Counted from the stretch's first letter, positions 42,286 to 52,907 are shown. The stretch is 64,000 nt of DNA from HK1 sp965221725 (GCA_965221725.1 OZ244909.1:620001-684000), one strand, 5' to 3'. Notes: a model not told the origin generated them from the sequence alone. A program made the numbers and translations.

Positions 42286-43152
42286 GTGAATCGGAACGCG
42301 ATAGTCAGGGGTGCGGACCAGCCTTCGATTCCGTCGGCCGCGGCCACGCCCCCGCCGCAACCGCGGAACAATCCGGTGAGCGGAGCCCTGTACTTCCTGC
42401 GAGGCTTCGCCATCGTGACCCGGCCCGGTATCCGTGCGTACGTGGTCGTGCCGCTTGCCGTCAACGTGACGCTCTTCGCGGCGCTCGTCTGGTTCAGCAC
42501 GTCCTGGCTTATCGACTTCGCCGGGAACCTGCTCCCGGACTGGCTCGATTTTCTCGCCTGGCTCTTGATTCCCACCTATGTTCTCGGCGTGTTCATGGCC
42601 GGCTTCTACACCTTCAACATCGTCGCGAACCTTGTCGCCGCCCCGTTCAACGGCCTGCTGGCGGAAGCGGTCGAGCGCCACCTGACCGGCCGCACGCCAC
42701 GTGCCGACACCGACTGGTGGAGCTTCGCGAGGGAACTGGGAACGACGCTGGTGACGGAGGTGCGCAAGCTCGCCTACGTGGCGATCCGCTCGCTGCCGCT
42801 GCTCGTGCTGTTCGTCATCCCCGGCGTCAATGTGCTGGCTCCCGCGGCGTGGTTCCTGGTCGGCGCCTGGATGCTCGCCATCACCTACATCGACTACCCC
42901 ATGGCGAACCACGGAATCGGCTTCACCGAGCTCCTCGCGCGCCTGCGCGAGAGGCGTTTTCTCGTGCTCGGCTTCGGCGGCGCGGCCATGGTCGCGCTCG
43001 CGGTTCCGGTGCTCAACTTCCTGGTCATCCCGTGTGCGGTGGCCGGAGCGACCGCGATGTGGACGGAGCAGTTCGACGCGGACCCCGCCGCTCCCCCGAA
43101 CATCACCGGAGTGGGCCGGGACCGCCTCCCGGATCGCATTGCGAACCGTTGA
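42286..43152 (+). CDS. cysZ: CysZ-like sulfate transport / EI24 family membrane protein
   Basis: 288 residues. The conserved N-terminal segment is NNPVSGALYFLRGFAIVTRPGI, followed by membrane spans (VVVPLAVNVTLFAALVWF, FLAWLLIPTYVLGVFMAGFY, LPLLVLFVIPGVNVLAPAAW). CysZ is a high-affinity sulfate channel/transporter in the inner membrane. Start choice is uncertain: GTG at 42286 is used because the only upstream ATG (42232) lies in a tandem repeat. The C-terminal tail is polar. Confidence 0.85.
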   Translation: MNRNAIVRGADQPSIPSAAATPPPQPRNNPVSGALYFLRGFAIVTRPGIRAYVVVPLAVNVTLFAALVWFSTSWLIDFAGNLLPDWLDFLAWLLIPTYVLGVFMAGFYTFNIVANLVAAPFNGLLAEAVERHLTGRTPRADTDWWSFARELGTTLVTEVRKLAYVAIRSLPLLVLFVIPGVNVLAPAAWFLVGAWMLAITYIDYPMANHGIGFTELLARLRERRFLVLGFGGAAMVALAVPVLNFLVIPCAVAGATAMWTEQFDADPAAPPNITGVGRDRLPDRIANR

Positions 43153-43257
43153 AATTTTGGGTATACCGCGCTCCTTAGTTCGGGCCGCCGACCGTTGCCC
43201 GCCGAGGCTGGATCGGTCGGACCGCATGCGGGCCCGACGCAATTCGGGACCTGATTG

Positions 43258-43408
43258 CCCGAAGATTTCACCGATTCGCGCAGCGAGGGCGCGCAGATGG
43301 CCGGGCTTCGGCTTGCGAAGCAGGCGGCATCGAGCCCCCTGGCCATGTTCAACGCGGCGAAAACCATCGGATCCGTGCCCGCGGCCGTGACCGGGTGAAA
43401 TTTTCGGG
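43258..43408 (+). repeat. interspersed repeat family 2, complete 151-bp copy with terminal inverted repeats
   Basis: The left end CCCGAAGATTTCACC (43258-43272) and right end GGTGAAATTTTCGGG (43394-43408) are inverted repeats matching at 14 of 15 positions. Internal blocks (GAGGGCGCGCAGATGGCCGG, GCTTGCGAAGCAGGCGGC, GTTCAACGCGGCGAAAACC) recur in the copy at 32338-32591. It is too short to code for a transposase, so it is MITE-like or a large REP-like element. No flanking target duplication was recognised. Confidence 0.75.
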
Positions 43409-43438
43409 TCGGGGGTTCGACTGTCCGGAGCGAATGCC

Positions 43439-43870
43439 ATGCCAGCCGATCTGAACGTATCGGGCATGCTCGACTTCAAGCCCTACAAGGCGAAGCGGAG
43501 CGAGGAGTACATGAACGAGGCGCAGGTCGCCCACTTCCGGTCGATTCTGCTCGACTGGAAGCACAAGCTGATGGAGGAGGTCGACCGCACGCTGCACCAC
43601 ATGCAGGACGAGGCGGCGAACTTCCCCGACCCCAACGATCGCGCCACCCAGGAGTCGGAGTTCACCCTCGAGCTGAGAACCCGTGACCGCGAACGCAAGC
43701 TGATCCGGAAGATCGACGAGGCCATCACGTCGCTGGACGGCGGAGATTACGGATTCTGCGAGACGTGCGGCATCGAGATCGGCATCCGGCGCCTGGAGGC
43801 GCGCCCGACCGCCACCCTGTGCTACGACTGCAAGGTCCTCGACGAGATCCGCGAAAAGCAGATGGGCTGA
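43439..43870 (+). CDS. dksA: RNA polymerase-binding transcription factor DksA
   Basis: 143 residues. A coiled coil with tip aspartates D64 and D67 (FPDPNDRATQE) precedes a four-cysteine zinc finger, C107/C110/C128/C131 (FCETCG ... CYDC). DksA enters the secondary channel of RNA polymerase and works with ppGpp. CGGAG precedes the ATG by a few bases. It is preceded by a family-2 repeat that separates it from cysZ. Confidence 0.96.
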   Translation: MPADLNVSGMLDFKPYKAKRSEEYMNEAQVAHFRSILLDWKHKLMEEVDRTLHHMQDEAANFPDPNDRATQESEFTLELRTRDRERKLIRKIDEAITSLDGGDYGFCETCGIEIGIRRLEARPTATLCYDCKVLDEIREKQMG

Positions 43871-44184
43871 ACCGGTTCCCCCGCCGGTTCCCCTGCCGTC
43901 CCCCTCCCCCGCCTCTGAACCAGTAGTCGCGAATCCGCACCGCTCGCCGGGCTGCGAGCGGGAAATGCGGGACGGTCCGCGCGGGCGCTTCGCACCAGTC
44001 ACCGAACCGGCTGTCCAGACCGCGATAGACGGCCGGTCCGCGCGGGCGCTTCGCATCATCCCCACCCGGTGCGGCGCTCCTGGAAGCGCTGCAGTTCCCC
44101 GACCAGCACCCCCGCGCGCACCCGGCCCGGGTTCCCGCCGGCGGAAGGCCCTGCGCCCGGCTATGTGCCTGGCTACGCGCCTCG
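43871..44184. other. intergenic region with a 21-bp direct repeat
   Basis: About 310 bp between the convergent dksA and the adenosyltransferase. Two exact copies of a 21-bp sequence starting GGTCCGCGCGGGCGCTTCG lie at 43974-43994 and 44035-44055. No gene is seen. Confidence 0.6.
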
Positions 44185-44748
44185 CTATGTGGGCGGGCCG
44201 CGGCGGGCGCGTTCGTGCTTCCAGTAGACCTCGCCGGAGCCGGCCCGCGCGAGAATGCGGGCGGCCACGAACAGGTAGTCGGAGAGACGGTTGACGTAGC
44301 GTCGGCTCGCCTCGTTCACCGGCTCGTCCCGGGCGATGGCGACGAGCGCGCGCTCCGCACGACGGCAGACCGTGCGGGCGACATGCGCCGCGCCGGCGTC
44401 GGCGCCACCACCCGGCAGGATGAACTCCCGCAGCGGCGGCAACTCGGCGTTGGCCGCATCGAGCGCGGCTTCGAGCGCCTCGACCCTCTGGTCGTCGATG
44501 ATGTGCGCGGACGGCATCGCCATCTCCGCCCCGATGTCGAACAGCGCATGCTGCGCGTCGATGAGGGTTTCGCGCATGGCCTCCGGAAGCGGATGGGCGA
44601 GCACCACGCCGAGGTTGGCGTTGAGCTCGTCGAGCTCGCCCATCGATGCGATCCGGGGCGAATCCTTGGGCAGGCGGCTGCCGTCGGCGAGCCCGGTGGT
44701 GCCGTCGTCACCGGTGCGGGTATAGATTCGTGACAGTCGATTTCCCAT
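44185..44748 (-). CDS. cob(I)alamin adenosyltransferase, PduO type
   Basis: 187 residues. The N-terminal RIYTRTGDDGTTGLADGSRL binds ATP. MGELDELNANLGVVLA, then ARTVCRRAERALVA and NRLSDYLFVAARI in the last helices, complete the PduO-type signature. It adenosylates the corrin cobalt to make coenzyme B12. The ATG at 44748 (MGNRLSRIYTRTGDD) fits the family. No other cobalamin genes are in the window, so it may serve salvage. Confidence 0.95.
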   Translation of the reverse strand: MGNRLSRIYTRTGDDGTTGLADGSRLPKDSPRIASMGELDELNANLGVVLAHPLPEAMRETLIDAQHALFDIGAEMAMPSAHIIDDQRVEALEAALDAANAELPPLREFILPGGGADAGAAHVARTVCRRAERALVAIARDEPVNEASRRYVNRLSDYLFVAARILARAGSGEVYWKHERARRGPPT

Positions 44749-44817
44749 CGAGCCGGACTCCTGACGCGAATCCCTTAGCCGATCCGCGCCACGCAAACGT
44801 TCGACCGATCCGCGTCA

Positions 44818-44858
44818 GCCCGCCTGTCTCACCGGGTCATGGCTGCGGACGCGGATCC
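44818..44858 (+). repeat. fragment of interspersed repeat family 2
   Basis: CTCACCGGGTCATGGCTGCG followed by GACGCGGATCC resembles the end of the full element read in reverse (TCACCCGGTCACGGCCGCGG followed by GCACGGATCC). It lies between the adenosyltransferase and ydcH. Confidence 0.5.
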
Positions 44859-45020
44859 GGCCCGGACATGCCGGCCAACCCGGCGACACAGGCAGACGCG
44901 CTGAACGACCCCCCGGCCCCGGATGGCGGCCGGCGCCGGGGGTGGGATCGGGCCGCGGCCGTAGCCGGCCGACTTCGGCCGGCATGAACAGCAGCCCTTC
45001 GACCATTCCGCCGGCTCCGC

Positions 45021-45224
45021 TCACGCGTCGAGGTCCGGGATGAGCCGGCTCTCGATCCGCGCGATGAAGTCCTTGAGTTGCAGCTTGCGCTTCTTCATCC
45101 GGCGAAGCCGGAGCTGGTCGACGTACGGCCCCTGATCCATGCGCGCGATCGCGTCGTCGAGATCGCGATGCTCGACTCTGAGCGCCTCGAGCTTCTCGAC
45201 GAGCGTGCGCTCTGCCTCTGCCAT
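45021..45224 (-). CDS. YdcH/DUF465 family small protein
   Basis: 67 residues. LEALRVEHRDLDDAIARMDQ and LRLRRMKKRKLQLKDFIARI are the hallmark of the DUF465 family, small alpha-helical hairpin proteins of unknown role. The ATG at 45224 gives MAEAERTLVEKLEALR. It is divergent from the aminopeptidase gene. Confidence 0.9.
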   Translation of the reverse strand: MAEAERTLVEKLEALRVEHRDLDDAIARMDQGPYVDQLRLRRMKKRKLQLKDFIARIESRLIPDLDA

Positions 45225-45340
45225 ACAATCGGCCTGTCTGACCGGTCCCGGTCGGCGAACCATACTCCAAATGCACCGCGGGCGCCGGGGGGGATCGCAC
45301 CCGGCCCCCGTCGCCGACACCGACACCGCCGGAGCCGAAC

Positions 45341-46731
<1,391 letters not shown>

Positions 46732-46732
<1 letters not shown>

Positions 46733-46881
46733 GGAAGCTCTGACTCAAGTCAGAGCTTCCCTTGCGGCACAGGAGCGTGCCGTCGGATTCGATGACGCAA
46801 GTCATTGAATCCTAGAGCAAAACAACGCTTTTGTTTTGCGGCCACGAAAAACTCCATGGATGGAGTTTTTCAGAGCATACT
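46732..46881 (-). repeat. interspersed multi-hairpin element, copy B (after the aminopeptidase gene)
   Basis: Five consecutive stem-loops occur here. GGGAAGCTCTGACT/AGTCAGAGCTTCCC spans 46732-46761; CGGCAC/GTGCCG spans 46765-46782; GGATTCGATGAC/GTCATTGAATCC spans 46785-46812; GCAAAACAA/TTGTTTTGC spans 46817-46839; GAAAAACTCCAT/ATGGAGTTTTTC spans 46846-46871. Read in reverse complement, the order and most stem sequences match copy A at 18493-18624. The terminal hairpin has unrelated sequence in the two copies but is a hairpin in both. Confidence 0.8.
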
Positions 46882-46948
46882 TGGTAAGGAAACGGCACTC
46901 TGGAACCGCCGCCACCGCTCGGATTGAGCACCGGCGAGCGATGCGGCT

Positions 46949-47821
46949 TCAGAGATCGATCTCCATCCACACCGGCTGGTGGTCCGAGCCGACCGCGGCC
47001 GCATCGACGCGGACGGTGCGGATCCGATCCTTCAGCCCGGCGCTGACGAAGCAGTAGTCGAGCCGGGCCGGACTGCCCCGCACCTCGGCCGTCGGGCCGG
47101 CGTCGATGGCGTGGCCGGCCTCCACCCAGGCGTCGACGAAGCCCTCCGGGTTGGTGATCCGGCCGCCGTACGGAGACCACGGGCCGACGATCCGCTCGTA
47201 TTCCATCGAGTCCGGTTGCAGGTTGAAGTCACCGAGGAGGATCGCGTCCCTCGGCATGGGCGGGGGCATTCCGTCCTGCGTCCACTCCTCATGCAGTCCG
47301 ACCCCGCAGACCGGCGGCCCCTCCCGGACCGCGCCCGCATGAATCCCGAGCAGCGCCTCCACCTGCGGGAGCCGGGTCGCCGCCGAAAGATGCGTCAGGT
47401 GCACGGAGTACACGCGCAGGTGCCCCCCACGCCCCTCGATCACCGCTTCGAGGGCCGAGCGCTGGAGGCTCATCGGCGGCCCGAGACTCGCGTACTTCGG
47501 CAGCAAGTGGTGGCGGACGGTGAGCAGCGGCGCGCGGGAGAGCAGCATGTTCCCGAACTGCCGCCGGCGACCGGCGCCGTCCTCGCCCCGCCCCTCCCCG
47601 GCGATGTGGAGGTCGACGCCCGGACCGTAGGCCCAGTAGTGCTCGGGGAAGCGACGGGCAAGGAGACGCGGCTGATCGGCACCGCCCGAGCGGGTCCAGA
47701 AGCGCTCGACCTCCTGGAGGGCGATGAGGTCGGCGCCCGCCACTTCCCGCGCGATGCGGTCGAGGTCGAAGCGCCCGTCCCGCCCCCGACCGTACTGGAT
47801 GTTGTAGGTGACGATTCGCAT
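46949..47821 (-). CDS. endonuclease/exonuclease/phosphatase (EEP) family protein
   Basis: 290 residues. MRIVTYNIQYGRGRDGR opens the fold; LIALQEVERF (metal-binding Glu), ILLGDFNLQPDS and GSDHQPVWMEI carry the catalytic Asn/Asp/His set. The family includes nucleases, phosphodiesterases and sphingomyelinase-like enzymes; no membrane segment or signal is seen, so the substrate is open. The ATG at 47821 is preferred to 47833 because family homology starts there. Confidence 0.87.
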   Translation of the reverse strand: MRIVTYNIQYGRGRDGRFDLDRIAREVAGADLIALQEVERFWTRSGGADQPRLLARRFPEHYWAYGPGVDLHIAGEGRGEDGAGRRRQFGNMLLSRAPLLTVRHHLLPKYASLGPPMSLQRSALEAVIEGRGGHLRVYSVHLTHLSAATRLPQVEALLGIHAGAVREGPPVCGVGLHEEWTQDGMPPPMPRDAILLGDFNLQPDSMEYERIVGPWSPYGGRITNPEGFVDAWVEAGHAIDAGPTAEVRGSPARLDYCFVSAGLKDRIRTVRVDAAAVGSDHQPVWMEIDL

Positions 47822-48037
47822 GGCGGGAATCATCCGGGGGGAGGGGTCATCGGGTCAAATCGGCCCCGCCGCCACGCTCCGCACGTGTTTTCTCTCCAGA
47901 CAGCGGAAACGGCCGCTCCGGTGTTCATCAGAGCCATTTCAAAGTCGAAGCCCCTCCCCTCGGGGAAAAGGAAGCGATCCGCCACACCGCCGGTCCTTGC
48001 CCCCGGTACCGACCTCGAAAGCGCTCTGCCAGATGCG

Positions 48038-48868
48038 TCAGCCGCCGCCCAACAGCCCCCTCACCGCCTCCGTGAATCCGTCGTCGTCGTTCGCGCGCAC
48101 CACGGGGTAGCGTTCGCGCATCGACGGCGGCGCGTTCGAGACAACGCACGCCTGCGCCGCCCAGTCGAGCAGGTCGAGGTCGTTGTAGTCGTTGCCGACG
48201 GCAACGGTGCGCGCCGGCTCGATCGAGTGCCGCGCGCGGAGCCAGTCCGCGGCGTGCGCCTTCGACACGCCGGCCGGAAACAGCTCGATCCAGGTCGACG
48301 CATGGTCGAGCGGCGACGTGGTGCGCACCACGTGCACCTCCTCGAACTCCCGCGCGAGCCGATCGCGGTGCGAATCCGTCCCCGGCGGCTCGATGATCAC
48401 GAACTGACTGACTTCGAACTCCAGGGCGACGCCGTCGCGCCAGCGTCGCGCGAACCGACGGTAGCGTTCGATGCGTCGGTCGAAGTCGGGGTTGCGCCGC
48501 GCCGAACGCACGAAGTGAAAGCGGTGCGAGTCGGGGGCCGCGTGCTGGACCATGAAGTCGAGCTTGAGGCCGCGGAGGCGCGTGACGAGCCGGCCGACCA
48601 GGACCGGGGCCATCGCCCGGGAGCGGAGAAGCCGCCCGTCGTCCCACGAGACGATGCCGGCGCCACTGGAAAACGCGAGATAGTCGACCGGGAAGTCCTC
48701 ATGCATCACAAGACGCGCGGAGTACAGCGAGCGGCCGGTCGCCACCGCCCGCACCACCCCGCTGCGCCCGAGCGTCTCGAGCGTGCGCCGGTTCACGTCG
48801 CCGAGCCGGGACGCGGAATCGAGCAGCGTGCCGTCCAGATCGGTGACCACCAGGCATGTCGGAGTCAT
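48038..48868 (-). CDS. Cof-type HAD hydrolase
   Basis: 276 residues. HAD motif I is VVTDLDGTLLDSASRLG, motif II AVATGRSLYSAR, and motif IV VAVGNDYNDLDLLDWAAQA. The cap is the C2B type between residues ~85 and 190. Such enzymes dephosphorylate sugar phosphates, flavins or pyridoxal phosphate; specificity is not visible. The ATG at 48868 starts MTPTCLVVTDLDGTLL; the upstream frame is not conserved-looking. Confidence 0.88.
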   Translation of the reverse strand: MTPTCLVVTDLDGTLLDSASRLGDVNRRTLETLGRSGVVRAVATGRSLYSARLVMHEDFPVDYLAFSSGAGIVSWDDGRLLRSRAMAPVLVGRLVTRLRGLKLDFMVQHAAPDSHRFHFVRSARRNPDFDRRIERYRRFARRWRDGVALEFEVSQFVIIEPPGTDSHRDRLAREFEEVHVVRTTSPLDHASTWIELFPAGVSKAHAADWLRARHSIEPARTVAVGNDYNDLDLLDWAAQACVVSNAPPSMRERYPVVRANDDDGFTEAVRGLLGGG

Positions 48869-49047
48869 TGGCGTCGAAGCCGCACATGAGGCCACCGGCG
48901 CATAATCACATAAGACGATCCGGCGCGATTCCATGCCCTCGGGAACTCCGTGCGAAGGAGACAGACCAGTGCTCCACGATTCATTCCACAGTCGTACTCA
49001 GCCAGTCGACCGGCAGGCAGTCTTCGATCAGTCGGCGATGCGCATGG

Positions 49048-50994
49048 TCATCGGCCGAACCCCGCATCGCTCCGACCCCGCACTCCACTCAGGCAGCAGT
49101 CCATTTCTTCCAGAAACCGCGATGGTGGCTTCATCCAGCCCCGGTACCGCTGCGCTCGGGACAGGATCAGGCGCCGTCTCGTGCGGGTGACCGCGACAAA
49201 GCACCCTCGTCTCTCTTCTTCGAGTGCGGCGCTGCCATCGCCTTTCTTGATGCTGTGCCAGGAAGGCAAGACTTCTTCCGCGAGCCCTATCAGAAAAACC
49301 GTATCGAACTCCCGGCCCTTGGCTCCGTGAATAGTCGCAAGTGACACCGCTTCTGGAGTCGAAACCGGTTCCTTTGAACGTAGCTGCAGCTCCTGAAGGA
49401 AACGGTCAAGGGTCGCGAGGCCCTGCGCGTCTCTGATCTCGCGTTCAATGCGGCGCCATGCACTCAGGTCGTCCTTGAGGTCGTCGTCGGGGTCGTTGTC
49501 GCCGAACTGTTCGAGGATCCGATCGATTGCTGTCGTCAGTCTGATGCCGCCAGACGCGAACTTGGCGATCACTTCGACCGAACGGGAAACGGGGGGCGGA
49601 TTCTCGGCGTCGCGGACGGACTCCGTCCACGCCTGAAGGCTGGTGATGCGCTCGGATTCGGACCGCGAGGCAAGATCCTCCCAATCCAGCAGCGAATGCG
49701 CGAAGCTGTCGAATGCTTCGACCAACACGGCCATGTTGCGCCGGTCCAACGGCCGATGGACCTGTTTCAAGCACGCCACCAACCAACGCATCTCGGGAGA
49801 CGCGAAATCGTCGCGGCGCATGACCGCCTCCGCCGGTACGCCGCAGTCCGACAAGGCATCACTCATCGCTTCCAGAAGGTATCGATTTCTGGCCAGAACA
49901 GCGGTCCCACCGCGATCCTCGCAGTCCATCCCTGCGATTTCATCAGCAATTCCAGCTACCTCGTCGGTATCGCTATCGAATTCCCGGCATTTGATCTGTT
50001 CTTCTTCCAAGGACGCCGAATTGTCGGCTGACGCTCTGGCGGGTTGCTTCGCCGCGACGCGGCGTGAGTTGTACACCACAAGGCGGTTCGCGGCTTCGAC
50101 AATTCTCGGAGGACACCGAAAATTCGTGGGTAGCTGCATCACGTCACATTGGAAGTCGCTCACCAGCTTGCCTATGCGGCGAACGTTCGCCCCGTTCCAC
50201 TCGAAAATCGTTTGATCGTCATCGGCGACCGCAAAGACTTCTCGAAAATCCCGACCAGCCATGCGACGCAGCAGCATGTACTGAGCACTATTGGTGTCCT
50301 GAAATTCGTCGATCAGCCAGTAGCGGTAGGTTCGTTGGTAGTGGCTGGCCATGGCCGAAAAGGCGAACAGTCTGTACGCGTCAAGGATCAGGGAGTTGAA
50401 GTCGAGGGCATTGATTCGCCGAAGCTCTCTTTCGTAGAGGCGGTAGGCTTGAGCAACGCGCCCGGCATCGCTATCGGCGGAGACGTTCTCGGTCTCGACA
50501 TGCTGCTCAGCCGCTTCAGGCTCCACCAGCCTTGCCTTCAGGCGGTCGATCAAGGGAAGGAGTCGGAGATCATCGCTGCTCCAGTCATCGCCGCAGTCGC
50601 GTCGCAACGCGTCTTCCAGCACCGCCTGCCGGTCCTCGGTCTGCGAATAGATCGTGAAGTCAGGCTTGATGCCCAAGTGCACGCCGTGCTGCCGGAGGAC
50701 CTGCGCACAAAAGCCGTGGAAGGTATCGATGTGTGCTCGTCCTTCGGGTCCAGGGACTAGGGCAGTCACACGAGTCGCCATCTCGTGCGCCGCCTTGTTC
50801 GTGAACGTCAGGGCGAGAATGCGAAATCGCTGATCCCGGGCCGTATCCAGCAGGCGGGCGATTCGGCATGTGAGGACTCGCGTCTTTCCGGAACCGGGCC
50901 CGGCGAGCACGAGCAGAGGACCCTCGTCCCAATTGACCGCGCGCCGCTGAATGTCGGTCAGCTCGGCCAGCGTAGACTCCAGTGGAGTGTCCAC
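49048..50994 (-). CDS. gajB: Gabija-type UvrD/PcrA-like helicase GajB
   Basis: 648 residues, superfamily 1A helicase. It has the Q motif (LTDIQRRAVNW), Walker A (AGPGSGKT, 31-38), motif Ia (LALTFTNKAAHEMATRV), motif II (LIDEFQDTNSAQY), motif III (VADDDQTIFEWNGA), motif IV (LPTNFRCP), motif V (LATIHGAKGREFDTVFL) and motif VI (FVAVTRTRRRL). The GTG start shares one base with the gajA stop (TAGTG). Pairing with an OLD-type ATPase/TOPRIM nuclease is the Gabija anti-phage arrangement, in which GajB is thought to respond to DNA ends and stimulate GajA. It is longer than commonly described GajB proteins. GC content is lower than in flanking genes. Confidence 0.88.
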   Translation of the reverse strand: MDTPLESTLAELTDIQRRAVNWDEGPLLVLAGPGSGKTRVLTCRIARLLDTARDQRFRILALTFTNKAAHEMATRVTALVPGPEGRAHIDTFHGFCAQVLRQHGVHLGIKPDFTIYSQTEDRQAVLEDALRRDCGDDWSSDDLRLLPLIDRLKARLVEPEAAEQHVETENVSADSDAGRVAQAYRLYERELRRINALDFNSLILDAYRLFAFSAMASHYQRTYRYWLIDEFQDTNSAQYMLLRRMAGRDFREVFAVADDDQTIFEWNGANVRRIGKLVSDFQCDVMQLPTNFRCPPRIVEAANRLVVYNSRRVAAKQPARASADNSASLEEEQIKCREFDSDTDEVAGIADEIAGMDCEDRGGTAVLARNRYLLEAMSDALSDCGVPAEAVMRRDDFASPEMRWLVACLKQVHRPLDRRNMAVLVEAFDSFAHSLLDWEDLASRSESERITSLQAWTESVRDAENPPPVSRSVEVIAKFASGGIRLTTAIDRILEQFGDNDPDDDLKDDLSAWRRIEREIRDAQGLATLDRFLQELQLRSKEPVSTPEAVSLATIHGAKGREFDTVFLIGLAEEVLPSWHSIKKGDGSAALEEERRGCFVAVTRTRRRLILSRAQRYRGWMKPPSRFLEEMDCCLSGVRGRSDAGFGR

Positions 50995-52907
50995 TACGTC
51001 AGTCCCTGTAGTTGATCGATTGTCGTGCGAAACACCTCCGGTGCACGTTGCGCCAGATCCGGTTCGTCGCGAAGAGCGGCGGCAAGCAATGCAGCATAGT
51101 CGGTCTTGTTGTCTTTCAACCTCTCCAGAAGCTCGTCGTCCGTCAAATCTGCGGCATCCTGAATGCCCAGCTCAGTCAGGATATCTCGCAGGTCGGGGCC
51201 GAGACCGTCGGCGACGAGTTGCGCTTCCAGATTACCGGCATCGAGTGTGCGACATCGGCGCGAAGTCTCCTCCTGCGTAAACCCGCGTCGGGAGATCGCA
51301 GTGACGTAGCGTTCTCCGGCGGCATCCCCATCGAATACGGCCAGCCACGGAATGCCGAGCGCCCGAGCGAGCACCGCGAACGTGTCCGGCCTGCCGTTGT
51401 TCTGAGCATCGATCACCGATACGCCATGCGCATCCAGGTCGTACTTCATCGCGAACGCCAGTGCATGGACGATGAGATAGTCTGCCTGTCCCTCTACGAT
51501 CAGCCAGCGCTCAGCGAAGAAGATCTCCCCGCGCATGCGTCGTGCATAGGTTTCCAGCGATTGAAGCTCGTCGTCATCAACATAGTGAGAGGCGCGATCC
51601 CGCAATTCCTTCAACTCGCGTTCAATGTCGGCACGGCGCTCATGCTGGCCGCAGCAGGCGAGGAGGGCGCGATAGGTTCGTTCGTCGAGCTTGCCGTTGA
51701 CCGTAAGGGTGCTGGCTGCTCTCTCGTAGCGGAGTCGATCATCGGACCGATTCACCACATCATCCAGGCCATTCAGATCGGGAATGGAGGCGGAAAAGCT
51801 CGCGGGTAGCGACTTCACCTGAGTTCCTTCATCAGTGAGGCGCACCAAGCGAAGATCCCGAAACGGCACATGCTGGACGAAATAAGGCGAGTGCGTGGTG
51901 ACGATCTTCTGGCCGGGTAGCGCCCGAACGTGCGTCCACAACGTCCGGGCCGCCTGCGGATGCAGATGCGTTTCCGGCTCTTCGAGAGCGAGCACCGGTT
52001 CGCTGTGCTGCTCGTAAAGCTCGCGCACCAAGTGTTCCACGAACGCCTGAAACAAGAAGATGACCGAAAGACTCTGGATCCCCTGACCCTGGCGCAAGAG
52101 TGGTAACCACGGAGAATCGGGTTCGTTGCGCAGGATGATCTCGGCCTTGGAGAGCAGATCCCACATCTTGAGCGGGACCATGCGCAAGTCCAGACCGCCT
52201 TCCCGATCACGCGCGGCGATTCGAGTGGCTCCCGACAAGGTCTCGGCGATGTCTTGCAGGCGTGGGTCGGCTTTCAACAGGCGTCGATTGAGCAAATCGA
52301 GAACGCGCAGTGCCCGAGATTCCAGGCCAGCGGGAATCTCCAGTGCTTTGAGCAGCCGTCCCCAGAACTGCGAGCGTGGAGAGAACTCGTCGCCCACGTC
52401 CCGCAGAGCGCTCAGATAGAAAACAGGCAGGTAGCGCCAGAACCGTTCGAGGTTGATGCGTCGGGCGCCACGCCCGGCGAGTGGTTCGCGTGCCGCGTTG
52501 AGAAACTCCCAGCTTGGTTCGAAGGCGCCGCTCTCCTCGCTCCACGCGCACCGCGTGCGCAGAGCGATGGAGTGCAGCTCAGTGTGCAGGTCGAGCTGCA
52601 CGATCTGATCGAGATCGTCCACAACACCATCGGGCCACTCTCCCGGCTCGGATTCCCGCATGTGAATCTCGATGCTCACGCCGGGAGACGTCTTTGGATC
52701 GTCGGCGTCGCTCGCGAGGTGGATGTCGTACTCGGTGAATCCGGTTCCGCGTTGCCCCCAGCGCCGCGTCAACGCAATACGAAGCGCATGCAGGATCGCG
52801 GTCTTGCCCGCGTTGTTGGGGCCGACGAACACCGTTGTCTCTCCCAGATCGACGACGAGATGCCGTATCGATCGGAAATTCCGGATTTCGAGTCGGGTGA
52901 CGCGCAT
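50994..52907 (-). CDS. gajA: Gabija-type OLD-family ATPase/TOPRIM endonuclease GajA
   Basis: 637 residues. The N-terminal ABC-type ATPase begins RVTRLEIRNFRSIRHLVVDL, with Walker A GPNNAGKT (29-36) and the Walker B region LALEEPETHLHPQAA with switch histidine in THSPYF. The C-terminal TOPRIM domain has WLIVEGQADYLIVHAL (catalytic Glu) and LAVFDGDAAGE (DxD). Known GajA is a sequence-specific nicking nuclease repressed by NTPs and released when phage replication depletes them. It overlaps gajB by one base and is preceded by a truncated ORF relic. Confidence 0.9.
   Translation of the reverse strand: MRVTRLEIRNFRSIRHLVVDLGETTVFVGPNNAGKTAILHALRIALTRRWGQRGTGFTEYDIHLASDADDPKTSPGVSIEIHMRESEPGEWPDGVVDDLDQIVQLDLHTELHSIALRTRCAWSEESGAFEPSWEFLNAAREPLAGRGARRINLERFWRYLPVFYLSALRDVGDEFSPRSQFWGRLLKALEIPAGLESRALRVLDLLNRRLLKADPRLQDIAETLSGATRIAARDREGGLDLRMVPLKMWDLLSKAEIILRNEPDSPWLPLLRQGQGIQSLSVIFLFQAFVEHLVRELYEQHSEPVLALEEPETHLHPQAARTLWTHVRALPGQKIVTTHSPYFVQHVPFRDLRLVRLTDEGTQVKSLPASFSASIPDLNGLDDVVNRSDDRLRYERAASTLTVNGKLDERTYRALLACCGQHERRADIERELKELRDRASHYVDDDELQSLETYARRMRGEIFFAERWLIVEGQADYLIVHALAFAMKYDLDAHGVSVIDAQNNGRPDTFAVLARALGIPWLAVFDGDAAGERYVTAISRRGFTQEETSRRCRTLDAGNLEAQLVADGLGPDLRDILTELGIQDAADLTDDELLERLKDNKTDYAALLAAALRDEPDLAQRAPEVFRTTIDQLQGLT

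Noticed and set aside
46979..48889. A 636-codon plus-strand frame over the EEP and HAD hydrolase genes
   Set aside because: Antisense to two clear genes, with composition typical of a complementary-strand shadow.
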